The notes beneath the pieces were generated by a model. It saw only the letters and a list, made by a program, of their open reading frames with translations, was not told where the DNA came from and made no database searches. This document shows, one piece after another, positions 10,102-21,556 of a stretch of 64,000 nt of DNA (positions within the stretch are counted from its first letter, which is position 1; each line of letters opens with the position of its first letter). The position numbers and the translations under genes were made by a program. Origin of the DNA: Theristus sp. LFF4_11 (lineage: Eukaryota > Nematoda > Chromadorea > Monhysterida > Xyalidae); contig JASANC010005673.1 in assembly GCA_030248135.1 (NCBI GenBank), forward strand, positions 1 to 64,000. The letters are read 5' to 3'.

Positions 10102-13100
10102 TCACGCACAACGCGGCTGAGATAAATTTTGAACAAACGACCATTTGTATCCCCATCCGTAACATTCATCCTTGTTTTGTTCCTGCAAAATTCTGCCTGT
10201 TGTGTTTTGCAAGGTTTCGTTTCGCGAATAGAAATTGAAATAACAGCTTGATTCACAACAATAATAATTCAATAATGAAAAACACAATAACACAACAAAT
10301 TAACTTTGAGCCAATCCATCAGCGGCTGAAAATACTCAACCATCGGTTGCGCGCTGATGCGGTCTGATCCTGTAATCATCTTCAGTGCCTCTGGCCAAGG
10401 ACGCGACGTTCCTAGCTGCATCATTGACGCAAGTTTCTTGCCAACTGCCTTGTTGTCAGAAAAGTCACATCTATGAAGTGGGCCCGTGTGTCCGGCCACA
10501 TCGCACAACGCCTTGTAGAACGCAAACTCCAGCAGTGTACTAATCCAAGACAAAAAAAGTTTTCATAAACAATCATGGACAGAAAAAGTATTGACTACAA
10601 ACGGAACAGAAATTTCGGTTTGCTTTTGAATCTGAACGTGTCTCCTCAACGGAAATCATCACTGCAAAAAATGTAATTTAGTTAATAGTATTGTAATCGT
10701 GTAATTTGCACAAAATGAATGACACGTTTTGCAGTATAAACGCGCTGAAAAATTTTGTCCACTGTAAGCTTACAAGTACTACAATGATCCGAGAAAAAAT
10801 CTTCTTTGATCCGGACGTTTCACAATCAAGTGTTAATCACATAGTGTAAATTTACTTTTCCCCTGAAAGGTGTTAATCTGAGAACCTAAAAACATTTCAA
10901 AACTCAGATATGAGATCAGAGAACCTCAAAATATGCAGATTTTGTGAATGGAGATGCGTTCAGTCGGGTGACTGGTCTGTAGTCAATCCAGTCATGAAAA
11001 TCTATGAAGAAATTTGAAAAACACTGTCACTCAATCAGCATCTACATTTTTGAGAAAAAAATTATGCAAAAACCTGAAGTAATAGTGAATCAATTGCACA
11101 TGCTGGCCCACATGAATAAAGGTGCCGGCGTCGAAAGATTCGTTGTCCCTGGCAAATGGTGGTACCACTCCTAAGTACTCACACCACCGATTCCACCACT
11201 TTTTGTTCCAGTCTGCTGAACGTTTCTCTGAGCCAGCGAACACGTCCCACCTGCAAAAACAGCACGTAGTTTCGTAATTCCAAGCACATTGAACCGTTTT
11301 GCTGGTATTGCAAAACTCAACTAATCGTATTCTCGTTGTTTGTTCCCTTAGATTTAAAAACACAAATAAAGAACAAAAGGATGGATCGTGTCATCGTCAT
11401 CATCATCACCTCCAATGATCAACTGCGTATGTGAGCGGCAAACGGGACAATCTGTCCCACGCCTGTCGATACAAGAAATTGATTTCTTGTTCGTGGGTTG
11501 GGTCATGATGGAGTAGCCCGATAGATTTCAGGTGAGCTGGTGTGCTTACGGACAGAGCCTGAATTATTGAAAACTTGCACATATAGACAACATAGACATG
11601 ATCGAAAAACACCAGCAGACACGGATATATTGTTGCTGCTCACGATTGCCGTAGACATTTTTTGAACAAACCATGCACTCACGATTGCATCTCCAATTGA
11701 TTCATGGAACGCTGGGCTGGCACTACCATGAAACTGAACAGGCAGATGATTGTACTGCATGAAATACTGGACGTGTCCAACTTCATGATGAATTGTTGTC
11801 AAGTCTTTCATTTTCACTCGTGCGCACATATAGATGCAGTATTTTTCAACCAAATCTGTCGCCAAAGCATGACAATGACCCTGCAAACTACGCCGAGTAT
11901 TGTGGCGTTAACAGTATAAAAAATTGCTTCTGCGCTTTTAAACATCTTTGTTACTTACCGTACTGTTTGGCGGTTTGACCATCCTCGAGCAGTTGTAAAA
12001 ACTTTTAGGCAGTGGCTTCATTCCCAACGATGTAAAGAACGAATCAGCCATTTCGAACATTTGAAGAACCTGTGGTAATCAAAACTGTAACTGTCGTTGC
12101 TATTCAGAATGCCGTTGTTTAGATCTTACAGTATATCGATAGTTACGTGTCAAGGAACTATGTTTAGAATGAAAAATAGGAAACATCGAACAGTGTAGTT
12201 TTGCTTCTTCATTTCTTCTGTCACATCAACGTTCGGAACGCCTTGATATGGTCCAGTGACGTTTGCCACCATCTTTATATTGTCTGGAACAGTTATGATA
12301 CTCGTAAGTAGCTCATTGTTTTTAAGTGACGCTTCCTCTGGGTAGGCCTGTCGCAGTTTCATACGCGCATATCTGCAATGTAGTTATTGTCGAACATAAA
12401 TTGAAAGACTTAAAAAACATTTGAAAAGACGAATGAAAATGAATCCAATTAACGTTGTTCCACACGGCAATGACAAAATTGTGTTTGATAAGTAACTTAA
12501 TAGAAGAACAAACTCGTGGATTACATTGGTGATGCTGACTCAATGAATGTTTTCTATATGTGCAGGTGCATGAGAATTTACGTGTGAAGTTCTTCGTAGA
12601 GTGGAAGAACCTGCTGCCACAGACGTTCAACGTCATCTTGGACATTGTAGCCCTCAACGTCCCATTCATATCTGGTCAAGTTGAGTTTTTTTTGACAATT
12701 CAGATCAATCACAGGAATTGGTATATAGACTAAGGAAAATCTGCAGAGAAATTGTCAACTAGGAGTGTGTTTCGCTCTGCGATTGTCTTCGCAGTTTTTC
12801 AGTTTTCCCCAGAGTATCCCTATCCCTGCAGAATAAGATTTCGCAGAAATCTAGAAAAGAGCAACTGTCTCGATGATTCATTGTGAAAGAAACTTACACG
12901 TCACGCATCTCAGCGCCTGCGTCTGAAAAGCCTTTTTGTTGCGAAATATTGTTTGCCACTGTTACAAATTCTTCAAAAAGGGATTTCATGTCTTCACCAG
13001 AATAAGCGTCTATCCACGCCTGCAATAATAACACAGTAGTACAACTCACAAGAATGCTCAAATACTCAAATTAAGTATGTAAATATTCATGATTACGGTT

Positions 13101-14237
13101 TACGATTGCGCTAAAAAAATTAAGATAGTAAGGAAACCAGGCGGAATGAGTCCACCTTTGGGTCTCTGTTTTGTTTTTGTACGTAACAAATACATAACGC
13201 CTCACCGTCCATACGTGTTTCCGTAGCTCATAATCTTTGCTCTCATCGAAGACATTGTCTATTTCAGGGTTACGATGCCATCGCTGTGTACAATTCCGCT
13301 CAATATCACCGTTGTCAGACCTCCGATAACCACAGGTCTCTGCGTTGTCGAAAATGTTCTAAAGAAGAAAAACAATGAGTTCTCTTTTAATGCAACAAGT
13401 TACGCAAAGACCTGCATGAATTCTTTTAATTATGGAGATCCTCCAAGCGGAACACTTCATAAGACAGCTGCAACCGTCTCGCTTTCATAGTTACGGGGTG
13501 AAAAACAGAATGGAAGAAAGCGATATAAGTTTGACAATACATGTGAGTAAAAAAATTAAAACAAAACACCAGTAAGTGTTCTAATATAACAAAAGACATA
13601 GTTTTACATGTAGTATAATAGTGTAGTAGTAGTAGTCTTCATTTTACATGTGTACCTACCAACAGTTTTCCCTTTAGTTTTTTGAAATTCATTTGGGATT
13701 CCACGTCAACGATTTGCCGTCGCATCATTTCTAAGCTGCGTTTGTCTAGCGCGTTCGTCACCTTAATTTTGCCAAAAATTTGTGTTGTCCGTTTTCATCG
13801 CTGGTCAAACTGTTTTTACTGAATATAATCTTTGTCAATATACCTGGTCTATATTGAAGGTTTTGGCTTCCAAGGCTTTTCTATATTTGAACTCTTCAAC
13901 CGTTGCCTAAAACTGCTAGAGTTGTTATTAAATGTCAATGAAGAAACTCATTTTCAGTTTCAACCTTCTGAAACAATTCTGAAACACCAACATTTTCACT
14001 GCTAGCGGATTGCAAAGATTCAATCTTAAGCCGGCGTAGTTCGGACTCATAATCTCGAAGCCATTTCGTTATGTTTGAGACTTCGCTAGTTGCCTAGAAT
14101 TTTTATATATTTTTTTAATTCTTCCATGAAAAGAAAAGTGCTACTATATAATTTAATGGAATAGTAAAGAAATCCAGGCAACTCACGACAACTCTTCCGA
14201 GTAGAAGAACCACAAGTAAAGTTTGTAAAATATTCAT
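10102..14237 (-). CDS. Angiotensin-converting-enzyme-like peptidyl-dipeptidase (M2 family), 14 exons, 613 aa
   Basis: Single-domain secreted zinc peptidase of family M2. Exons (minus): 14187-14237, 13965-14093, 13844-13906, 13660-13761, 13206-13358, 12898-13019, 12582-12671, 12192-12372, 11959-12069, 11683-11880, 11410-11558, 11074-11250, 10305-10539, 10102-10182. All phases close and give 613 codons plus stop, the usual size of a one-domain ACE. Residues 1-17 are a hydrophobic signal peptide. The zinc site is complete: HHEVGH (H366, E367, H370) and FHESIGD (E394), spaced 28 residues as in ACE. Other family blocks seen are RPWPEALKMITG, HTGPLHRCD and the CHALATD counterpart of CHASAWD. The segment that in ACE reads GDMWAQ is divergent, and residues aligned to the lysine and one tyrosine that hold the substrate C-terminus are changed. 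Unlike the nematode ACN-1 pseudo-enzyme, the metal ligands are present, so it is probably catalytic. Confidence 0.93.
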
Positions 14238-14741
14238 TTCAGGTCTTCGATTTGCAGTTTTTCCTGTATTCTGATTATTGAAGAGTGTCAGCTAGTTTTC
14301 AACTGTCTGGAACAGTTTTGAAAGTTTCTTTGTGAGTTTCGATTACGACAGATCTATCACGGTGTAAAGCTGTAAGTTTTTGAAAAAACTTTACGGACAC
14401 TTTACGGACAATATGAAAGACGTAGACAATGGCGGTGTTTGCATTCGTTTTTTGTAAAGCAGTACAATTCGACCAACCGTTAATTTGAATTGTTCCTAAC
14501 AAAAATACCTCGTGTGGGTGTGTTGTCGAGCACAGCTACTGTACATGAAGTACTTCCATATAATCAAATTACGTGCGTTTGCCCAAAAAAAAGAAAATAG
14601 GAAAAAATCTTCATCATTTATCCGAAAGTGCAACAGCTGATGAAAAATACTTTTGTAGTAAAATCTTTTCGAGTGGAAAGACGAAATCGTGCGTTTGCAG
14701 GTGAAATGTGCACATGATGTTGCAGGAGGTGGGGCAAATGT
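14238..14741. other. Gene-free stretch upstream of the ACE-like gene
   Basis: It should contain the ACE-like promoter on the minus strand. No TATA-type or other convincing element could be picked by eye. Confidence 0.4.
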
Positions 14742-16480
14742 ACTATTGCGACCCAAGAGATTACGGCCTGAACGATTGCGGCCGAAGCATAGCGGCCTGA
14801 ACGATAGCGGCTCGGACGATAGCGGCCTGGATGATTGCGGCCTGGGACGATTGCGGCTTGGGATGATTGCGGCCTGGGAAGATTGTGGCCTGGGACGATT
14901 GCGGCATAGAATGATTGCGGCCTGGGACGATCGCGGCCCACGAAGTTTTCATGCTTTGTCACCTATCCAGGTCAAACTGGAAATTTACTTGTGGCATTGT
15001 ATGTACATCAAATTGTGCTAGTCAAGGAAAACTGTTCGCATTTTAAAACTAAAATCATTGATATTGTGTTTTTTGCTCGTTTTATGTTATTGTTTGCAGC
15101 AATTTCGACGAAGAAGAACATTTTTTCTGGATGTCATCTTTTTTATTTGTTATCGGTTTTCTGCTGGTGTTTGTGCCTTGTTATGTTTGTGAACACATTT
15201 CAATTCAATTCAAGGACTGTCAATTTTCAAACTGACTGTGCATATCGACATTTGTTGTTGGTTTTCATTTTATTTTTCCGTTCATATGCACGCGCCGGTT
15301 TTGGAGACTCAAAAATCTTAAAGATCAATGTGCATTTACATATCTCGAAAGAAACCCAAGAAGAGACATGGTAACGGTTTGAAAAGGGGGTAAACGAGGT
15401 CACCAAAACAAGATCTGGAAAGTTCCGCTATACTGGAGGCGCTTGCACATCAACTGTGGTTCTTCGGACTCCCTGATTGATTTAGCCCAACTTTGATTTT
15501 CAAATTTAAAAAAATCTTAAAAAAAACATTTTTGTTTTTAACAACCTTACCCCCGCGCCCCTCCGCCAAAAATTTCTATCTATCTAAAAAAATTTCTGCA
15601 GCTATCTATCTAAAAAATTTGCTCTAGCTATCCATATCCCTCCCCCAACACCCCTGCTCTGGAACAACAATGGTTTTAGCCACCGTCTTCGTCGTGTCTG
15701 CTGCGTTTGCGTCGAATCGATCGTTGATATTTGCGTCAATATTTGCGCCGCTGTTAGCAATAGAATAAATTGAATTGAATGGAAATTGATTTGAATTGAA
15801 TTGAATTGAATTGAAATGAATTGTTGTTGTCTGTTGTCCGGATCCCTGTGGTTGAAAATCCAAGTTTGGAGTTTGATTTGAAACAAATTCTGGGGTGGGG
15901 TCTCTGCCTGAAGACTCAATTTGAGACAAAGAAGATTTTTAGAAGAAAGTACAGTTTTAACTTTCAATGGGATTTTTTGTTTGTTTAATTTTAAATGATC
16001 AATTATTAATTTAAAATTTTAATAAAGAATTAAACAAAAAAGGCACAGGTGAAATGTAGCTATACTCGGCGACAAGGAAAGTTGAGCATGGAGTATTTCA
16101 ATTTAGGGTTTCAAAAAAATAATTACTAATCAATAAAGAAAAAAAGGCAACTTTTTTAAAAAAAATTGAAAACTTGTGTGCGAGTATAACAATAGGAATA
16201 ACATAACCAGTTGTGTGTGACAAAGACAATGACAAAGATTTAAAATTTTGTGGGCCGCAATCGTCCCGGGCCGCAATCGTACCAGGCCGCAATCGTCCCA
16301 GGCCGCAATCGTCTCAGGCCGCAATCGTCCAGGCCGCAACCGTCCAGGTCGCAATCGTCCAAGCCGCAATCCTTCAGGCCGCAATAGTCCTAGGCAGCAA
16401 TCCTTTAGGCCGCGATCCTTCAGGCCGCAATGCTTCGGCCGCAATGCTTCGGCCGCTATCTAATGGGCCGCAATCGAACG
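14742..16480. mobile_element. Foldback element with minisatellite arms
   Basis: The left arm (14742-14945) consists of about twelve copies of a 14-18 bp unit, GATTGCGGCCTGGGAC and variants. The right arm (16250-16480) is the reverse complement, GGCCGCAATCGTCCCA and variants. The inverted match extends beyond the repeats on both sides: inner flank GCGGCCCACGAAGTTTTCATG against the reverse of 16220-16250, outer flank ATTGCGACCCA against the reverse of 16460-16480. The 1.3 kb interior is AT-rich, with a TTGAA microsatellite (15770-15816) and no transposase. Long arms built of tandem repeats are characteristic of foldback elements. No target duplication was found. Confidence 0.65.
15768..15816 (+). 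repeat. (TTGAA)n microsatellite
   Basis: Imperfect run of GAATT/TTGAA pentamers inside the interior of the minisatellite foldback element. Confidence 0.8.
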
Positions 16481-16496
16481 CACGCCTTATTGCGCC

Positions 16497-16523
16497 TTTA
16501 TTTATTTATTTATTTATTTATTT
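16497..16523 (+). repeat. (TTTA)n microsatellite
   Basis: About seven TTTA units immediately outside the right minisatellite arm. Confidence 0.85.
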
Positions 16524-16746
16524 AACAAAAAGATAATTTTTTTGGAGGGGGACGGGTTTGTCCTGTCCCTGTCTCCTCAAAATCGCGTGCCTCCGTGTTC
16601 CGTGGTTTTGTTAAAGGTGCGCAGCGTGTTGTGTGCATATAAAATATGGGTCACTTCAGCTGCTCGCAGCCTCCGTGTAGTGTTCGTGGTTTTGTCAAGC
16701 GTGTAGCGTCCGTGTTCCGTGTTGCCTCCGTGGTTTTGTTAAAGGC

Positions 16747-17520
16747 CGGTAAAACGGTCCAAAATCGACTGCTGACGGTTTCACGAGGTAATATTAAAGA
16801 GAATTTTTGTTGAACTTTCGAAAAGTTGCGCCAAAATTGAGGTTTTCACAGCATATTAGAAGCAAATTTTTTGAATTTTTTTTTAAATCGGCATTTTTGT
16901 TTTTTCAATTTCGATTTTTGTTTAACAACCCTAGGGTACATCCCCCAGAGTACCCGAGACCTCCGCGTGGGGGTGGGGGGGGGTCACGCGACACCCACCC
17001 CTAAAACCTGACACTGGACCATTCACACCCCCCTTGAAATTTGCTAGACACCCACCCGCCCACCTACATGGACCTAAGTTACAGTGACACCCCCAAAAAT
17101 TTTCCCGGACCACCCAAAAATCATGAACTTTTAATTGCTCAAAAATCATGATTTTTTGTCTCTAAAGTCTATAATTAAAAGCTGAATATATGATAACTTG
17201 ACATTCTTCATTGTAATTTCAAAGATTCTGCAGCAAAATTTAGCGTTTTTCCTTCAAAATTTAAGCGAAAAATATCATGCGTGGGGTGGGGGGTGTGCAC
17301 CCCCCAGAAATTTTTCTACAAAGTGCACCCCCATGGCCCAAGAAAAATGGAATTTTTTAAGTGATTAAAAACAAAAATTCCGATTTAAAAAATCGAAAAA
17401 ATTTCCTGTAACATGCTCTGAAAGCCTTAATTTTGGCACAAATTTTCGGAACTTCAACAAAAATTTCCTTTGATATTACCTCGTACAACCTTCAGCAGTC
17501 GATTTTGGACGGTTTTACCG
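16747..17520. mobile_element. Inverted-repeat element enclosing a C-rich repeat
   Basis: The left arm (about 16747-16915) starts CGGTAAAACGGTCCAAAATC and contains TGTTGAACTTTCG. The right arm (about 17345-17520) is its reverse complement, ending GATTTTGGACGGTTTTACCG. Between the arms lies copy B of the C-rich repeat. The motif of the arm (TTTTTGTTGAACTTTCGAAAA with CCAAAA) also occurs at 4201-4235 inside the hAT MITE, so pieces of these families are shared. No target duplication was recognised. Confidence 0.65.
16935..17340 (+). repeat. C-rich dispersed repeat, copy B
   Basis: It aligns with copy A (7883-8315) from ACCCGAGACCTCCGCGTGGG through GTTACAGTGACACCCCCAAA and GCTGAATATATGATAA to GGTGTGCACCCCCC. 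Small indels and substitutions indicate independent ageing. Confidence 0.75.
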
Positions 17521-17752
17521 ACTGATGGAGACGGTCACGTCTATCACGATTGTTCATCTATGTTTTTTTTGATTTTACGATTAACATATTTGCTTTTGCT
17601 TTGAATCTAATTGCGTTCTGAAATTTGTTTACGTTGTCGTCAACCCAAACTCGGCTGCAGCGTCAATTGTAGAACTGTCGTTTGTCATGGAGCGTCTTGT
17701 TGCTGAAATTGCCGAATTATGAAGTGTGAACTGCAAATCGATTTCGTTAAGC

Positions 17753-18921
17753 TTACAAAACGAAAATGAGAAATTCATTATATGTCTCACGTTTTTCAGA
17801 AGCCCTTTTTGATTTTGGCAATTTACGTTTGGTCAGCATTCGCAGCGGAAGCGTCAGCACACCGACCAGTCGGTTCCAGCATTTACTGCGGTTTGAGCGT
17901 TTAGACGTCTGCTGATCGGGATCTAGCGGTATTTCGGGAACATCGACAATGCTGGACGTATCCTCCTCATCAGATAGACAGTCGGGGGACATTTTTCCTG
18001 ATGTATTCGCGTTGTTCTGACGCTCTTTTTGTCGCTTTTTCTTCCTTCTCCTTTTTGCCTTTTCTTCCGTCTGTGGAGATTTTTAGTAAGCAGAAAAAAC
18101 ATTTCAAAACAGAAAGCTTAACTTTTTTTTGGTATGGGTGCCCTTCGAGCGTGTTACGTTTAAAATAAAACGAAAAAAAACTTAAATTGTAATTTATCAA
18201 AAAAGCGGTAACAAATAGAAAAGCACGAACCGCCGTTAGACTGTGGCTCAGCGATTCAAGTCGATCGATCACTTTTTTCAGCCTACTGTCGTCCGGGTGA
18301 TGCATATTGTTTGATTGAATTCCGCCGAAAAGATTGAATTTCGGCACATCAGTCTGTCGCTGCAAAAAAATTGGTAACTGAAACTGTGCAGCAAGATGAA
18401 CTGATTTTAATTACTAACATGTGCCAGTTTACAAAACTGGTGATACCATTGATTTTGCAGATCCAGATTTTCGCTCACGTTTCTTTCGCTTGCAATGCGC
18501 ATTTGGTTTTTTCTTTATTTTGGGCGGTTCGATAAGAATCTGACTGCCGGAGAATGGATTGTCCGTGTCCTTTTCCATTAAAGGTGTGTGTCTTCGCGGT
18601 GTGTTTCCGAGCGCTGGATCGTCCAACTGGTCAACTGCACGACCGGTTTCTTTCAGACGACTAATCTCGCTCAACGGCTCATATGAAGCAGATGTTCGCG
18701 GTGTTATCTCTTCGAAACTCTGAAAAAACAAAAATGCTAGGAAAAATCAGCAAAGAGCCGTTGGAAACATCAGAGTGACCGGAATAAACAAATGAACTCA
18801 CTGCTCGATCAGCAGACTTTGTGCCGGCGCGGCTAATGGTGCTCAGCGTTTCATCGGTGCTTTCATTGCTGTGTTGCTTTATTGATGTATGTCGCTGTCG
18901 CAATGCGTCTTTTTTACTCAT
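17753..18921 (-). CDS. Unrecognised basic, probably disordered protein (about 279 aa, 4 exons)
   Basis: I do not recognise this protein. A four-exon model on the minus strand closes in frame: 18802-18921 (ATG at 18921), 18447-18719, 18231-18359, 17753-18070. Acceptors are good (TTTTTCAG, TTTTTGCAG, CTCCACAG); the donor of exon 2 (ATG|GTATCA) is weak. The product has Ser/Thr-rich N-terminal sequence, a Lys/Arg block (KIKKKPNAHCKRKK), a short heptad-like helix (RLKKVIDRLESLSHSL), a long run of Lys/Arg/Glu (TEEKAKRRRKKKRQKERQ), an acidic patch (LSDEEDTSS) and a final basic region (RMLTKRKLPKSKR). There are no signal peptide or membrane segments. The basic clusters suggest nuclear localisation, as inference only. 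The C-terminal end could continue through an unrecognised splice. Confidence 0.5.
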
Positions 18922-19581
18922 TGCAACTTGAACGGGCGTGATTGTTCTTCTGGTTTGTGTCAAATTTCAAAATCGAATTCTAGTGATGCGATGATGCAAG
19001 TGAAAGTAAAAGTAAAATTAGTGATGATGATTGTTAAAGACAGAAATAGTCGAATCAGTTATTTACTGCAGCGGAGTCTTTGTATCGTGGGGTTTTCGTA
19101 TAAAAAATAAATACTGAAAAACTGAGACGCGTGGTTTTGAACTTTTATACGGTACAGTATGGCCGCATAAATGAGGCACTTCTTGTCTTCTCAATCAAGA
19201 CCAGTTGCAGACTGGGAGTTGTGCTTTTTAAAATTGCTGTATTTTTCCCAATCGTGTGTACGGGTTTCGAGACAAAGAATGAACAGAAGAGCAGAGCAGA
19301 GCTAGAGCACCAAACTATGCCAAAAACGGCATTTTCAGGGCACATTAAAGAAAAAATTTCAAAAATTTTTAATAAAAAAATAAAAAAATGCTCATTTTTT
19401 TGCTTAAAAAAATAAAAAATTTTTTTTTTGACCGTCACATCTCTAGGCAGGTTACAATTGCAAAGAAGAACGAACTAAATCAGCAAGAGAAAACGGCAGA
19501 AACGGACAACGCCAAAAGAGGACGACGGCTAGAATTTCATTTTTTTAAAAACCTTGACACACACGTCTGACTCTGCTGAAA
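18922..19581. other. Divergent spacer with a truncated hAT-like end
   Basis: Upstream region shared by the minus-strand basic protein and the first AIG1-like gene. The piece 19312-19445 matches the right end of the 3616-4365 element, so only about 500 bases are unique. No promoter element stands out. Confidence 0.4.
19312..19445 (+). mobile_element. Truncated hAT MITE end
   Basis: The sequence from ACTATGCCAAAAACGGCATT to CACATCTCTA repeats 4222-4365 almost base for base, including the AAAAATTTTTAATAAAAA stretch and the terminal ACATCTCTA. The matching left end is absent, so it is a fragment. Confidence 0.7.
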
Positions 19582-21556
19582 ATGCTGCGCTTTTTGATCT
19601 ACGCGATCATGGCGGCCGCCTGGGTGTACACGCTCGTTTGGGACGTCATGTTTCTGCCGGTGTTACGCGGTGGATCGTGGTTTTCGAAGCTGGTTTTTCT
19701 CACGCAAATTGATTTCGTGAGTTGCTTCATTCTGCAATGCGTATTTGTTGTTTGTGGTTCCTGATACTGTATCTGGAAGGTTCATAAAGCGACGACGTGA
19801 AAGTGAAAATAAACCGTGTGCTCGATAATGTGACAAAAACATGAAAGAAACAAAATCGACCGAAACAGCGTCATTCACTAGTGCTGCACGTTTGCAGCTG
19901 CTGCAAGTGGTCTACTTCTGTCTGTCTGCGGTGCGTGCGCTGATGGACGACTGCTGCGGACGGCCGGCGCGAAAGACACGGGACGGACGCGTGCCTGCGT
20001 ACTACACGCGCACGAAGCTGCACAGCGTCTGCGACTTCATGTACGCCACGTCGGCGTTTCCCGTTGCTATGGTTCGATTCGGTTTTCGTGCTTTGCGTCG
20101 TTTTTGCTTATGTGTCTGGCTTCTGGTAGCTTAGGAACTCTGATGGATGCAATTCCAATCATTACCACCGTCCTCGTAATCTACGAGTCACCACAAAAAA
20201 GTTTTGTATTAATCCAAGATGTGCCTTTATTTAAAAGGCTTTCTTGGCTTAGCTCAGGCTTTCCTAAGGACATAGGAAAATCTACAGCGACTTTTTACAG
20301 ACTTCTTAGGCTCACAATTCTGGTTTTTGTATTTGCAACTTTTGTGGCGTTTCTACAGCCGTTTTCGTTGAAAAATAGTAAGGACTGATACATGCTCTTT
20401 TTTGCACATTTCAGGCCACCTGTCTACTGTTTTGGAGCCTGTGGGCGATCGACCGAGAATTGGTGTTTCCTAAAGCTCTGGACGCGTTCATTCCGATGTG
20501 GCACAATCACATGCTCGTACGTTGTAACGTTGTTCTAGAACCATGCACTTACAAGTTCTGCACAGAGTTGCATGTGAGGTGATTGAAAGGCAAACCAAAA
20601 GATTTTTGTGCAGTCTTGATGTACCTTAGTGAAGCAACGACCAGGGTTTCGGCATGTGCAGCTCCTCTTGCAGCACTCGGCGCCGGTTGCATTTCTGCTC
20701 GTCGACACGCTGCTCACGTGTCACCACATGCCAAAACGAACCACTGGCTCGCTCGTATTTCTTGCCTGCGTCATGTTCTACTTTGCAATGTTCGTTTGCT
20801 GTTTTCCGTTTGATCTTCTCATTGTCCTTCACTGTTCTTTCTTGGTGGACTAAAGAAACTCGAAACCATTTTTTCACAAATGCTTGCGTTTGAAACGTGT
20901 TATTTGGTCGGCTGAACCGGAAGCAACTAACAACCAATCAGACGGCCAGGATTGCGTTCTGCAAGTATTTCCTTTATTTTCAGCCTAATCATTTGCCGCC
21001 TGGTCGAGGGCCAATGGTTGTATCCGGTGTTTGATGTTCTACCGTTAGCTGGCCAAATTGGCTTCATGTTCGTCGCTGGTCTCGTCTCGTTGTTTCTCTA
21101 TCTGCTCGGCGACTTCATCAATCAAATTCTATGGGGTAATGCTGAGAATGTGAGGGGTTTTTTGGTGGGGTGGATTTTACGTTCCTTCAGTTGTTGCTGT
21201 TTATTGTCGCCACTGCCGGCAGGGGTCGCACCGATTCAGCCAACGTCAGCCAAACTGTGCGTCAGCTATGTTTCTGATAACCTCCTTCAGAAGGCGAAGA
21301 CTTGCTTATACGGTGGTTCATTGCGAGCTGCTTTTCAATTATGATGGGGGCATTTTCTTCATTCAATTGCATGTTTTTATCTTTGTCACAGACAGCTCTT
21401 TTATGTGCACAACGAACCATTGTTTATTGCTCTACCACGGTTCTCTAACGTTCAAATTGCAACTCCGACATTCTCTATATGGCAGGTACCGCAGCGCACG
21501 TCGTCGCCAAACCGGAAGGACGCTACTATGACCAGGCGAAACGACGACTCGACTGA
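19582..21556 (+). CDS. AIG1/ADTRP-family multipass membrane hydrolase, copy 1 (249 aa)
   Basis: Member of the androgen-induced 1 / ADTRP family; vertebrate members are threonine hydrolases of fatty-acid esters of hydroxy fatty acids. Six exons: 19582-19716, 19898-20071, 20415-20516, 20674-20789, 20984-21135, 21486-21556. The phases close at 249 aa, normal for the family. Several hydrophobic segments are evident (LIYAIMAAAWVYTLVWDVMF; FMFVAGLVSLFLYLLGDFI). The family blocks FLTQIDF (T41, aligned with the proposed nucleophile) and MWHNHMLH (H135, proposed catalytic histidine) are present. The tail is the short charged KRRLD. A second copy follows at 22783 with the same exon structure. An AATAAA lies at 21715. 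Substrate is inferred from family only. Confidence 0.88.

Noticed and set aside
14761..16463. Open frames of repeated Gly/Leu/Arg or Ala/Ile/Val units in the minisatellite arms
   Set aside because: Produced by translating a 14-18 bp tandem repeat; open in several frames and both strands, with no splice or start context.
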